Shown: positions 49,143 to 57,113 of the stretch, in pieces
Numbering within the stretch: position 1 is the first letter of the stretch
How the letters are laid out: the number at the start of each line of letters is the position of its first letter
Source: Pseudidiomarina woesei
GTDB taxonomy: Bacteria; Pseudomonadota; Gammaproteobacteria; Enterobacterales; Alteromonadaceae
Direction: 5' to 3'
Length of the DNA: 64,000 nt
Assembly (NCBI RefSeq): GCF_001418345.1
Contig: NZ_LIPW01000002.1
Span: 303,377 to 367,376 of the forward strand
Program-made: the position numbers and the translations under genes
The notes under the pieces: generated by a model
Told to the model about the DNA's origin: nothing
The model's database searches: none
The model's input: the letters and a program-made list of their open reading frames with translations, nothing else

Positions 49143-49941
49143 ATTGAACTGGCAACAGCAGCATATTATTCTTACCGGTGCCGCAGGTGGGCTAGGGCAA
49201 AGCCTCGTCAAAGCGCTGAGCGAACGCGGTGCGAAAGTATTACTTGTGGGCCGCAACGAAGCGGCGCTCCAAGCACTCGGCAATGTCTATCAGCAGTCAT
49301 ATTATGTGCTTGATTTAACCCAGCCAGACGCGCTGGTGCAGTTGCAAGCCTATGTAGAGCAACAGCGCAGCACCCAGCTGCCGGTAACCGGGGTTATTAA
49401 CAACGCCGCTATTAATCACGCAGGGTTACTGTCGCAACAAAGCGCCGAGCATATTCATAGCGTTATTCAAACCAACTTAATAGTGCCCATGCAGCTAACG
49501 GCCGCCTTGTTGCCCTATTTACCCAAGCAACGCGGTTGGTTTCTCAATATGGGCTCGGTATTTGGCAGTTTAGGCTACCCAGGGCAGACCCTGTACTGTG
49601 CGTCAAAGTTTGGCTTGCGCGGTTTTACCGAAGCATTGCAGCGCGAACTAGGGGCCCATGGGCCAAAGCTGATGTATTGCGCACCGCGGGCAATAAGCAC
49701 CACCTTCAACGACGGCATTACCGCCGAACTGAATGAACGCCTGCATACCCACGCCGACAGCCCCGCAGTGGTGGCTGCCCATGTGCTAAGACAAATTGAA
49801 ACCCAACAACAGCTTGTCGTTATTGGCTGGCCGGAGCGCTTATTTGTCTGGCTAAACGGTTGGTTACCAAGTTTGGTCGCGAACGGCATGAAAAAACCAC
49901 AAAAACTGCTTTATCAATTAACTCAGGAGCAAAGCAAATGA
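49135..49941 (+). CDS. Short-chain dehydrogenase/reductase
   Basis: A 268-residue NAD(P)-dependent oxidoreductase. Nucleotide-binding motif TGAAGGLG is near residue 14, the NNAAI motif near 87, and the catalytic Ser with YxxxK (SVFGSLGYPGQTLYCASKFG, Tyr and Lys near 155-159) near 141. The C-terminal half carries a hydrophobic segment near 240 that may tether it to the membrane. Probably acts on the product of the ligase or oxidase. ATG at 49135 overlaps the oxidase gene; its stop overlaps the TPR gene by 4 bases (ATGA). Confidence 0.85.
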   Translation: MPKLNWQQQHIILTGAAGGLGQSLVKALSERGAKVLLVGRNEAALQALGNVYQQSYYVLDLTQPDALVQLQAYVEQQRSTQLPVTGVINNAAINHAGLLSQQSAEHIHSVIQTNLIVPMQLTAALLPYLPKQRGWFLNMGSVFGSLGYPGQTLYCASKFGLRGFTEALQRELGAHGPKLMYCAPRAISTTFNDGITAELNERLHTHADSPAVVAAHVLRQIETQQQLVVIGWPERLFVWLNGWLPSLVANGMKKPQKLLYQLTQEQSK

Positions 49942-50567
49942 AACGCTTTTTAATTACCGCAATACTGGCTGTTTTAACAAGTCAAACTGCCGCAGCAACA
50001 ACCCTTGAAGACATTCAAAAACGCTGGGCTGAGGTAAACTATACTTTGCAAGACGACGCCCAAGAAAAAGCTTTTGAGGCATTACTTGCACAAGCGAAAC
50101 AGTGGGTGCAAGCCGAGCCAAATAACGCCGAAGCTTATATTTGGCAAGGTATTGTGCAAAGCACCTACGCCGGCGCCAAAGGTGGCTTAGGCGCACTGGG
50201 GCTAGCAAAAGACGCACGCGCAAGCTTAGAAAAAGCGTTAGCGTTGCAGCCAGATGCACTACAAGGCTCGGCCTACGCAAGCTTAGGTACCTTGTATTTT
50301 AAAGTACCGGGCTGGCCGCTCGGTTTCGGCGACGATGATAAAGCCAAGGAACTACTCGAAAAAGCCTTAGAATTTAACCCCAATGGCATTGACCCCAACT
50401 ACTTTTATGCCGATTATTTGTATGAGCAACGAGATTACCTTCGGGCGCAGCAGTTTGCAGAAAAGGCCCTTGCCGCACCAGCGCGGCCTGAACGGCCATT
50501 AGCCGATGCCGAGCGGCGCAAGGAAGTTGAAGCCCTGTATGCAAAAATTCGCAAAAAAGTGAGATAA
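49938..50567 (+). CDS. Periplasmic TPR-repeat protein
   Basis: A 209-residue protein with a signal peptide ending near residue 21 (TAAA-TTLEDIQKRW). The rest is TPR-like helices (AKQWVQAEPNNAEAYIWQG, SAYASLGTLYFKVPGWPLGF, AKELLEKALEFNPNGIDPNY). Likely a scaffold or sensor partner in the periplasm, possibly for the adjacent kinase. GGAGCAAAGCA precedes the ATG, and the stop is followed within a base by the regulator ATG. Confidence 0.75.
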   Translation: MKRFLITAILAVLTSQTAAATTLEDIQKRWAEVNYTLQDDAQEKAFEALLAQAKQWVQAEPNNAEAYIWQGIVQSTYAGAKGGLGALGLAKDARASLEKALALQPDALQGSAYASLGTLYFKVPGWPLGFGDDDKAKELLEKALEFNPNGIDPNYFYADYLYEQRDYLRAQQFAEKALAAPARPERPLADAERRKEVEALYAKIRKKVR

Positions 50568-50568
50568 C

Positions 50569-51234
50569 ATGCGGTTGTTATTGGTAGAAGACGACTCGAT
50601 GCTAGGCCAAGCGGTAAAGCTTGGCTTAGCCGAGCGCGGTTTTAGCGTGGACTGGGTGCAAACTGGCGCTGCGGCTATTAGTGCGGTGAACCACGGCGAA
50701 TACAGCGCTATGGTGTTAGACCTTGGCCTGCCTGATCTTGAAGGTTCGCGAGTGCTAGTAAGTTGCCGCAAGCGCGGGTTAACTTTGCCAATTCTTATTT
50801 TAACCGCACGCGACAAAAGCCAAGAAATTGTGCAGCAACTTGATAACGGCGCCGACGACTACCTAACCAAACCTTTTGACTTAAATGAACTTGCGGCGCG
50901 TTTGCGGGCGCTGGTTCGCAGGCAATATGGCTTTGCCTCAAATGTGCTGGCTGTTGGGGCATTGCAGCTTGACACCCAAACCCGTGAGGTGACTTTTCAT
51001 GGTGAACCGATTCATTTGTCGCGCCGCGAATTTGAGTTGCTGAAAACGTTAATGCATGCGCCAGAACGCGTACACAGCCGCGACAAGCTGGAAGTGGCCG
51101 TGTTTGACAATGAGTCAGATATTGAAAGCAACGCGCTTGAGGTTCATGTGTCGAACTTACGCAAAAAACTGGGCAACAAATCCTGTATCGAAACCATTCG
51201 TGGCATAGGCTATCGTTTAACATGTCGCGTTTAA
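50569..51234 (+). CDS. OmpR/PhoB-family response regulator
   Basis: A 221-residue two-domain regulator. The receiver (1-115) has acidic DD pair at 8-9 and phospho-acceptor Asp51 in MVLDLGLPDLEGS, and Lys in DDYLTKPFDLNELAARLRAL. The winged helix (about 125-218) has HLSRREFELLKTLMHAPERV and NALEVHVSNLRKKLG. Likely binds the TTAAG-type boxes upstream of its own operon and between the LTA-synthase-like gene and dgkA. It overlaps its kinase gene by 13 bases. It resembles PmrA/QseB/ColR-type regulators; the exact orthologue is not settled. Confidence 0.88.
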   Translation: MRLLLVEDDSMLGQAVKLGLAERGFSVDWVQTGAAAISAVNHGEYSAMVLDLGLPDLEGSRVLVSCRKRGLTLPILILTARDKSQEIVQQLDNGADDYLTKPFDLNELAARLRALVRRQYGFASNVLAVGALQLDTQTREVTFHGEPIHLSRREFELLKTLMHAPERVHSRDKLEVAVFDNESDIESNALEVHVSNLRKKLGNKSCIETIRGIGYRLTCRV

Positions 51235-52646
51235 AGGGCTTGTTACAGTTGTTGCTACGGCGAATGCGCTCTATTCGGCGGCGCATATTAGTGACAGTTT
51301 CGGTGGTGTATTTGTTGTGTTCAAGTATTTCTGCAGCGTGGATTTACTTCGAAATTAGCCACGAAGTTGACGAGCTATTCGACGCCGAAATGATTCAGCA
51401 AGCGAAAACCTTAGCAGTAATGGTGGCTGAGCCGGCTCAACAGCAATTGGTTGCAGGCCAGCAGCAAGTGGTTATTCCGTCGCTTAATAAGCACGATTAT
51501 GAAAACAAACTGGCCTACCGTATTGAGGGTGTTGATAGCCGTTGGCAACTGTATAGCGACAACGCGCCCACGCAACAGGAGCTACCGTTTTCCGAAGGCT
51601 TTTCTATTTATCAGCTGAATGACCAACACTGGCATGTGTTCGGCATGACTACAGCCAATGGCTCTGCGCGGGTATTGCTACTTCAAGAAGACGATTTTCG
51701 TGCTGAGGTGCGATCAGACTTAGCTGTTGACACCATAGTGCCAGTTTTATTGCTATTACCCTTTATGCTGTGGCTTGGCTGGGTGGCAATTAACCGAAGT
51801 TTTCAAAGTTTTGCGCGGCTTTCTAACGCGTTGCGCAGTCGCCAACCCAACGACTATTCTGCCTTTCCGCCTGCCAACGACGGTGAAGAAGTTGAGTTGG
51901 TTAAACATTCCTTGAACTACTATTTAGCGCGCATTGAACAAACCTTTGCTCGGGAAAAGCGTTTTTCGGCCGATGCCGCCCACGAGCTACGAACGCCGCT
52001 AGCAGCGCTGAAAGTGCGTTTGCAGCGTTTGCGTGATGCTGGCGCTGCGCCGGCAGCTGCAGAACTTGATGAATTGCTGCAAAGCACCAATCGCATTATT
52101 AATTTGGTGGAGAGCCTGTTGCTATTAGCAAAAGTGGATAACGTGGTTGCTGTGCAGGGCAACGACAATATTGCCAAATCTTTACGCCAAGTACTGGCGG
52201 ATAATTACCATCGAATAGACGCCAAAGGCTTAACCAGCGACGTGCAAATTCCGGCCAAATTAATTTGCCACGGCGAGCATAGTTATTGGTATTTATTGTT
52301 TAGCAACCTCATTGACAACGCCATTAAATATGCGCCTGCGGGCAGTTTTTTAACAGTGAGTTTTGATGTTGATAGGCTAACTATTTGCAACGCTGTAGCT
52401 GCCGATCATGCCGTAGACATTGAGCGGGTAAGCGAGCGCTTTTATCGCGGCCGCCAGTTAAACGTTGAAGGCGCCGGTTTGGGCTTGAGTATTGTGGAGA
52501 ACTTGGCGCAACAGCTTGGCGTTGATGTTTTTTATAAGAGAGGGGGGCGGCCCCTGGTCCAGACCGGGTGCGGCCCCCGGTCTGGACCAGGGTCTGCACC
52601 CCTTTCTACATTTTGCTGCGAGCTACGGCTGCGGCACGTGGTATAA
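51222..52646 (+). CDS. Sensor histidine kinase with an in-frame repeat near its C-terminus
   Basis: A 474-residue membrane kinase. Two helices (about 22-44 and 165-190) flank a periplasmic sensor of about 120 residues. The H box FSADAAHELRTPLAALKVRL has phospho-acceptor His254, the N box is LFSNLIDNAIKYAP near 355, and the G2 box GAGLGLSIVENLA is near 418. After VDVFYK the frame runs through a palindromic repeat (52538-52607) encoding about 24 residues of low complexity, then FCCELRLRHVV resumes a normal-looking C-terminal strand. The insert keeps the frame. It overlaps the opposing LTA-synthase-like gene by 24 bases. Confidence 0.85.
   Translation: MSRLKGLLQLLLRRMRSIRRRILVTVSVVYLLCSSISAAWIYFEISHEVDELFDAEMIQQAKTLAVMVAEPAQQQLVAGQQQVVIPSLNKHDYENKLAYRIEGVDSRWQLYSDNAPTQQELPFSEGFSIYQLNDQHWHVFGMTTANGSARVLLLQEDDFRAEVRSDLAVDTIVPVLLLLPFMLWLGWVAINRSFQSFARLSNALRSRQPNDYSAFPPANDGEEVELVKHSLNYYLARIEQTFAREKRFSADAAHELRTPLAALKVRLQRLRDAGAAPAAAELDELLQSTNRIINLVESLLLLAKVDNVVAVQGNDNIAKSLRQVLADNYHRIDAKGLTSDVQIPAKLICHGEHSYWYLLFSNLIDNAIKYAPAGSFLTVSFDVDRLTICNAVAADHAVDIERVSERFYRGRQLNVEGAGLGLSIVENLAQQLGVDVFYKRGGRPLVQTGCGPRSGPGSAPLSTFCCELRLRHVV
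52538..52607. repeat. GC-rich palindromic element, copy 2 (inside the kinase gene)
   Basis: Starts GAGAGGGGGGCGGCCCC and ends CCAGGGTCTGCACCCCTTTC. Same right arm as the other copies, with a GGGTGCGGCCCCC interior. It lies within the coding sequence of the histidine kinase, in frame. Confidence 0.85.
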
Positions 52647-54557
52647 GCGCTGCTGATAAAGTACCGAGGGTATTGCCGCATGGGCGCGAATGCGGGTCAG
52701 CTCAGCTTGGCTTAAGGGCTCATTTAACGGGGTTAAGCGGTGCTGCGCCGGCTGGTAGCTATAGCGCATCGCCTTGCCGTCCACGGTTAGCACCGTAAGT
52801 TCATGATCTTCTAACCAACCAAAATTATCGCCAAACTGCATCATCGCGCGATTTGCGGCTGGAGTTTCAGCGCTTAAATCTTGGCCTAACACAGGCAATT
52901 CGCCGCTAACGCCTGCCAACGACACTAGCGTGGGTAACAAATCAATCTGGCTAGCAATAGCGGTTAAACGTTTGGGTTGAATATCGGCGCCTAAAATTAG
53001 CCCCGGAATATGAAATTTATTCACCGGCACCAGTTCGTTACCATAAACGCGCGTGTCATGATCAGCCACCACCAAAAAAATGGTGTTGTGCCAGTAATCA
53101 CTCGCCATCGCTTTGTCAAAGAACTTGCCTAGCGCATAATCGGCATATTTTACCGCATTGTTTAGGGTCTGTTTCGGCTGCTCGGCCAGTTCAATGGTAT
53201 TGTCTGGAAACTCAAAAGGTTCATGATTTGACGAACTGAATGCCAACGCAAAATAGGGTTGTTCTGGGTTTTGCTGCGCAGTTTGCAGGCGCTCATGCAA
53301 ACGCCCAAACACGTCGTCGTCACTAACGCCCCAACTACCCACAAACTTCGGATTTTCATAGTGGCGTTGATCAATAATGCTTGTAAACCCATTGCCCGCG
53401 AAGAAGGTCGCCATGTTGTCAAAATGGGCCTCGCCACCGTATATAAACTCAGTGGTGTAATTTTGCCGTTGTAAAAACTCAGCAATGGTAAAAAAATCGC
53501 GCTGCGAATTGGAAAGCTTCACTGTGCTGCGCGCTCGGGTAGGCAGAAAGCCTGCCACCACAGCCTCAATGCCTCGTACCGACCGTACGCCAGTGGCATA
53601 TAGCCGCTCAAACCACCAACCATGCTGCTTCAGGCGCTCTAAATTTGGGGTTAACGGCAGGCCACCTAACGACTCAACAAAAGTTGCGCCTAAGCTTTCT
53701 TCTAGAATAATCACCACATTAAGTGGTTTTTCACGCTGCACCGAGGCCGGCTGAAAATGCACGGTTGGGTAATTAGGCTGAGTATATTGCTGCTGCGCCA
53801 AATGCGGCTCATTTAAAACCGTTTGAATAATTTCATGTTCAGCTTGATTGCTATACACCAAATTGGCTTTACTTTCGTGTTTTAAATTATAAACAGCATA
53901 TAACAGTGAATAGGTTGAATTAATAAACAGCGAATTAATCAAAGGGTCGGCGGTGGTAGCAAAAAATGCTGGGTTAGCGGGGCGGTGCGACACGGTAGAG
54001 CGCACGCCAACAAACACCATGAAAAGAATTAACGGCCATGCAACCCATGCCTGCCACGGCATACGCTGATTTGGAGCCGTACGTAATTGACGTTTCGTGT
54101 GTTGGCGAATGCCAATAATCGCGATACCCGTTGCACCGACAGAGGCAATGAACCAGCCGCGAAAACCATTCCAAAGCGTTGCAAAAACCTCTTGTGGGTA
54201 GGCTAAATATTCAAAAAATAAACGGTTTGGACGCGTGTCGTATTGGGCAATAAACGCTGGCGTTGCAAATTCCATAAAAATAATAAGTAAGCCGATTATT
54301 GCAAACCACACAGTACTTGCTTTATACCAAGCACGTTCAGCTTTAAATAAAGCAAAAACAGGTAAAGTCATTAAAGCAATAAGCGCAAAATAGCCAAGTA
54401 CAATTATATCGGCACGAATACCCGTCATTAAATAAACGGGCAACGAGGTCACCGCTTGCACGCGCTCGTTATAAAGTATGAAATACAGAATGCGAAACAG
54501 CCCAAGCCCAATTAAGCTTGTGCTGTAGAATAAAAAAAACGGCCTAAAAAATTTCAT
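52623..54557 (-). CDS. LTA synthase-like / sulfatase-fold inner-membrane transferase
   Basis: A 644-residue protein with five N-terminal helices (about residues 8-190) and a large periplasmic sulfatase-fold domain. The alkaline-phosphatase-superfamily motif NVVIILEESLGATFVESLGG (near 280) carries a metal-binding Glu, followed by YATGVRSVRGIEAV around the expected nucleophile, FFAGNGFTSIID, and VVADHDTRV near 525. Likely transfers a phosphoglycerol or phosphoethanolamine head group onto an envelope polymer or lipid, releasing diacylglycerol. dgkA is divergently transcribed from the same gap, which would recycle that diacylglycerol. Confidence 0.8.
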   Translation of the reverse strand: MKFFRPFFLFYSTSLIGLGLFRILYFILYNERVQAVTSLPVYLMTGIRADIIVLGYFALIALMTLPVFALFKAERAWYKASTVWFAIIGLLIIFMEFATPAFIAQYDTRPNRLFFEYLAYPQEVFATLWNGFRGWFIASVGATGIAIIGIRQHTKRQLRTAPNQRMPWQAWVAWPLILFMVFVGVRSTVSHRPANPAFFATTADPLINSLFINSTYSLLYAVYNLKHESKANLVYSNQAEHEIIQTVLNEPHLAQQQYTQPNYPTVHFQPASVQREKPLNVVIILEESLGATFVESLGGLPLTPNLERLKQHGWWFERLYATGVRSVRGIEAVVAGFLPTRARSTVKLSNSQRDFFTIAEFLQRQNYTTEFIYGGEAHFDNMATFFAGNGFTSIIDQRHYENPKFVGSWGVSDDDVFGRLHERLQTAQQNPEQPYFALAFSSSNHEPFEFPDNTIELAEQPKQTLNNAVKYADYALGKFFDKAMASDYWHNTIFLVVADHDTRVYGNELVPVNKFHIPGLILGADIQPKRLTAIASQIDLLPTLVSLAGVSGELPVLGQDLSAETPAANRAMMQFGDNFGWLEDHELTVLTVDGKAMRYSYQPAQHRLTPLNEPLSQAELTRIRAHAAIPSVLYQQRLYHVPQP

Positions 54558-54602
54558 AAAAAGTCCTGTATTGCCGTAGCAATCAGAGCTTATCTGTGAA
54601 AC

Positions 54603-54619
54603 CTTAAGTAAGTCTTAAG
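54603..54619. promoter_or_regulatory. PmrA/ColR-like box in the LTA-synthase-like / dgkA divergent gap
   Basis: CTTAAG-TAAGT-CTTAAG is a perfect hexamer repeat and, since CTTAAG is palindromic, can serve either strand. On the plus strand a TACAAA lies 10 bases downstream (54630-54635), and on the minus strand a TAAGCT lies 10 bases from the other hexamer. The same 10-base spacing is seen at 46335-46367. This suggests joint control of both genes by the neighbouring two-component system. Confidence 0.65.
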
Positions 54620-54696
54620 AAATGAATGATACAAACTAACGCGTTGAATACTTTAAGTAAACCATTTGGCCAAATGGGTCGAATTTGGAACTAAAC

Positions 54697-55056
54697 ATGA
54701 AAGCAAATAAAACCGGCATTGATAGAATTGTGCATGCCACCTTCAATTCCATGCGGGGCATTAAAAATGCATGGTGCTATGAAGCTGCATTTCGGCAAGA
54801 AGCGCTTATGTGCGCCATTTTAGTACCTGTCGCTTTTTTGGTTGAAGCGACTATGGTGGAGCGACTTTTATTATTGTTCACCCTGTTTATTTTGGTAATA
54901 ACCGAGTTACTAAATTCAGCAGTAGAAGCGGTTGTCGACCGCGTTGGGGCCGAGTTTCACGAGCTTAGCGGCCGCGCCAAAGACCTCGCATCCGCCGCCG
55001 TGTTTTTTGCACTGTGCTTAATGGGCGTGGTGTGGACGGTGATTCTGTTCTTTTGA
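54697..55056 (+). CDS. dgkA: Diacylglycerol kinase
   Basis: A 119-residue integral membrane kinase with three helices that phosphorylates diacylglycerol to phosphatidic acid. The conserved segments are RIVHATFNSMRGIKNAW, AAFRQEALMCAI and the signature ITELLNSAVEAVVDRVG near residue 75. The ATG at 54697 was chosen over a TTG at 54685. It would use diacylglycerol released by the divergent LTA-synthase-like enzyme. A perfect 48-bp palindrome follows the stop by 3 bases. Confidence 0.92.
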   Translation: MKANKTGIDRIVHATFNSMRGIKNAWCYEAAFRQEALMCAILVPVAFLVEATMVERLLLLFTLFILVITELLNSAVEAVVDRVGAEFHELSGRAKDLASAAVFFALCLMGVVWTVILFF

Positions 55057-55059
55057 TGT

Positions 55060-55107
55060 AGAGAGGGGTGCAGACCCTGGTCCGGACCAGGGTCTGCACC
55101 CCTCTCT
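55060..55107. repeat. GC-rich palindromic element, copy 3 (perfect 48-bp palindrome)
   Basis: Each arm reads AGAGAGGGGTGCAGACCCTG then GTCC, and the whole is self-complementary without loop. It lies between dgkA and the convergent thiamine-binding-like gene. Confidence 0.9.
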
Positions 55108-55116
55108 TCTTCATTG

Positions 55117-55368
55117 CTATTCTGGGCGTAAATCTCCGTGCAAGAACTTGCACACAAATACAACTTTTCCGTACTTATCAAAAGACCAACGAATGCATGC
55201 TTGCAAAGCAGTCATCACGTCATCATAGTCACCGAATAACTGGGTGCTTAGCGTGTTGGTAATAATATGCACCTTGTCGTATTTAGCTAACTCATCAATA
55301 AAGCCACGAATAGCGTCAATATAATTTTCTTGCAGTGGGTATTTACTAATTTCGACGGTAAGTTTCAT
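55117..55368 (-). CDS. YkoF/UPF0045-like thiamine-binding protein
   Basis: A small protein of 83 residues with a ferredoxin-like alpha-beta pattern: MKLTVEISKYPLQENYIDAI, then VHIITNTLSTQLFGDYDDVM and GKVVFVCKFLHGD. This fits the small YkoF-type family thought to bind thiamine or its pyrimidine precursor. AAGGA lies upstream of the ATG. It converges on dgkA across the perfect palindrome. Substrate assignment is tentative. Confidence 0.7.
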   Translation of the reverse strand: MKLTVEISKYPLQENYIDAIRGFIDELAKYDKVHIITNTLSTQLFGDYDDVMTALQACIRWSFDKYGKVVFVCKFLHGDLRPE

Positions 55369-55465
55369 ACCGGTTTCCTTATTATCGTTATAACTGGGCG
55401 GTGATCATAAGCTATCGTTAACACGTAATACAGAACACAGGTTCAAACTTAACAAGGTAATTAAA

Positions 55466-55855
55466 GTGGCAGCGTTAATAATATTTTACGACGGTGGTTG
55501 TCCGCTTTGTGTAAAAGAAATGCGGCAACTTAAAGCCAAAGACAAACAGCACAAACTGCAATTTGAAAACATTTGGGCGAATGACTTTGCCACACGTTTT
55601 CCACGCGTGGATATTGCCGAAGCAAATCGTATTTTGCATGGCCAAAAAGCCAACGGCGACATGATTTACGGCTTAGACGTGACCCATGCCGCATGGTCTG
55701 CGGTGGGGCGTGGTTGGATGACAGCAGCGCTGCGCTGGCCCGTCATTAAATGGCTAGCAGACAAAGGCTACTTATTCTTTGCCCGCAACCGCAACGGCAT
55801 TTCTAAGCTCATCACCGGCAACGCACGCTGTCTGCAATGCTCACTCGATGAGTGA
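55466..55855 (+). CDS. DCC-family (DUF393) thiol-disulfide oxidoreductase-like protein
   Basis: A 129-residue protein with the signature YDGGCPLCVKEMRQL near residue 8, from which the DCC family takes its CxxC redox motif. A second conserved region is GLDVTHAAWSAVGRGWM near 72. The C-terminus contains NARCLQCS. Function unknown; a thioredoxin-like role is presumed. It is convergent with trxC across repeat copy 4. Confidence 0.78.
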   Translation: MAALIIFYDGGCPLCVKEMRQLKAKDKQHKLQFENIWANDFATRFPRVDIAEANRILHGQKANGDMIYGLDVTHAAWSAVGRGWMTAALRWPVIKWLADKGYLFFARNRNGISKLITGNARCLQCSLDE

Positions 55856-55863
55856 CGAAGTGG

Positions 55864-55924
55864 GAGAGAGGGGTGCAGACCCTGGTCCAGAGCTGGGTCC
55901 GGACCAGGGTCTGCACCCCTTTCT
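55864..55924. repeat. GC-rich palindromic element, copy 4
   Basis: Arms GAGAGGGGTGCAGACCCTGG and CCAGGGTCTGCACCCC flank a 14-base interior with GAGCTGGG. The right end meets the stop of trxC. It is at the convergent junction of the DCC-family gene and trxC. Confidence 0.85.
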
Positions 55925-56355
55925 TAAAGATGTTGATTCAGCCACTGCACCAGCTGCGATGGGCCCATAGCGCCGGCTTGGCGGGCTACTTCTTGGCCGT
56001 TCTTCACCACCATAAGCGTTGGAATACTGCGAATTATAAAATGTTGCGCTAAATGCGGCTCAGTTTCGGTACTTACCTTCACAAAGCGCGCTTTGTCAGC
56101 GTACTGCTGCGCAACTTGCTCGAAAATAGGCGCAAATTGCTGGCACGGACCGCACCAACTGGCCCAAAAGTCCACCACCAACGGCAAGTCACTATCGCGG
56201 TGCGCCCGAAACTCGTCAGCCGTTACGTTGAAAGCTTTGCCCGGGAATAGCGGCGACTTACAAGCCCCACATTTGGCTTCACCACGAGGTTTGTCAGCCG
56301 CCACACGGTTCTTTTTATGGCACGCAGGGCAGGCCGCAATAAATTGATCAGACAT
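55924..56355 (-). CDS. trxC: Thioredoxin 2
   Basis: A 143-residue thioredoxin with an N-terminal zinc-ribbon of two CxxC pairs (CPACHKKNR and CGACKSPLFPG), the mark of TrxC. The redox site is WASWCGPCQQFAPIFEQVA near residue 68, and the cis-Pro segment RSIPTLMVVKNGQEV is near 110. Reduces disulfides in the cytoplasm, typically in the OxyR response. Its stop touches repeat copy 4. A csp gene lies upstream on the same strand, separated by a terminator. Confidence 0.92.
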   Translation of the reverse strand: MSDQFIAACPACHKKNRVAADKPRGEAKCGACKSPLFPGKAFNVTADEFRAHRDSDLPLVVDFWASWCGPCQQFAPIFEQVAQQYADKARFVKVSTETEPHLAQHFIIRSIPTLMVVKNGQEVARQAGAMGPSQLVQWLNQHL

Positions 56356-56422
56356 AAGTACACCTCACACTCGGTAATTACCTCTTATGTGATGCCTTTT
56401 CTCGTCAATTTCAAGGCACAAA

Positions 56423-56448
56423 AAAAGGAGCTCAAAAGAGCTCCTTTT
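56423..56448. terminator. Intrinsic terminator after the cold-shock gene
   Basis: An 11-bp stem AAAAGGAGCTC/GAGCTCCTTTT with an AAAA loop, with A-rich and T-rich flanks, so it can act on both strands. It would end csp transcription before trxC. Confidence 0.85.
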
Positions 56449-56477
56449 CAATCAATTTTTACAGCGAAAAGCGAAGC

Positions 56478-56687
56478 TTATAAAGCAACGATGTTTTCAG
56501 CTTGTGGGCCTTTAGGACCTTGAGTGATCGAGAACGATACACGTTGGCCTTCGGCAAGGGTTTTGAAACCGTTACCTGAAATAGCGCTAAAGTGAGCAAA
56601 TACGTCTGCGCCACCTTGTTGCTCAATAAAACCAAAACCTTTCGATTCGTTAAACCACTTTACGGTACCAGTTACTGTAGTAGACAT
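56478..56687 (-). CDS. CspA-family cold-shock protein
   Basis: A 69-residue five-stranded nucleic-acid-binding protein. RNP1 is KGFGFIEQ (near residue 17) and RNP2 is DVFAHFSAI (near 30). The start TTATGTCTACT is preceded by AGGATAAATATT. It acts as an RNA chaperone. It has an unusually long transcribed leader, a feature of cold-induced csp genes, so cold regulation of translation is likely. Confidence 0.92.
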   Translation of the reverse strand: MSTTVTGTVKWFNESKGFGFIEQQGGADVFAHFSAISGNGFKTLAEGQRVSFSITQGPKGPQAENIVAL

Positions 56688-56890
56688 AATATTTATCCTG
56701 AAATTTTAATAAGTTTGCCGCCACAGCCAAATGCTATGAACGGAGTCATGCGGGGTAAAAAATGGAAATTTAAAGCTACAGGACGAAGATTGTTACTAAC
56801 TGAATGCGACAATAAGGCGACGTAGAGAGATTTAACTTGCTGTTTCTTAACCAACGCCGCCCACTGTACGCTTATTCCTGAGTAAGTCAA
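56688..56890 (-). promoter_or_regulatory. csp promoter and about 170-base 5' leader
   Basis: On the minus strand, TTGACT (56885-56890), 16 bases and TACAGT (56863-56868) form a good sigma-70 promoter. The start site would be near 56856, giving a leader of about 170 bases, close to that of E. coli cspA. I could not identify a cold box with certainty. No other gene occupies the leader; the short frames in it look accidental. Confidence 0.65.
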
Positions 56891-56912
56891 ACTTTATTTC
56901 AACAGGCATCTT

Positions 56913-56941
56913 TTGCGTTCGATCAAAGATTTCCGTATAAT
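56913..56941 (+). promoter_or_regulatory. Promoter for the SulP transporter gene
   Basis: TTGCGT (56913-56918), exactly 17 bases and a consensus TATAAT (56936-56941). Transcription would start near 56948, leaving a leader of about 165 bases before the ATG at 57114. The leader has no gene, but its length could host regulation. It is back to back with the csp promoter. Confidence 0.75.
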
Positions 56942-57113
56942 CCGCGGCTTCAAAACGACGGAGAAACCTGGTTTGTTTAACCTTACGCCACCCTAGCGTT
57001 CACATTTCTAATAAACGTTGCGTTTAAACTCTTTAATAAATAAGAGCCATTAACGCGGCGCATTTCTGTATTTGTTATTTATTCATTTTTAACTAAAAAG
57101 CGAAATTTTAAAT

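Noticed and set aside
52381..52599. Minus-strand frames of about 70 residues reading LVQTGGRTRSGPG and similar near repeat copies
   Set aside because: They are produced by the palindromic repeat, recur at each copy and overlap real genes; no ribosome site or conserved domain.
55852..56052. Plus-strand frame MTKWERGVQTLVQSWVRTRV across repeat copy 4
   Set aside because: Repeat-encoded, then antisense to trxC; codon usage does not resemble the neighbours.
56693..56890. A 65-residue gene in the csp leader
   Set aside because: It begins beside the csp -35, has no ribosome site and lies in the presumed untranslated leader.
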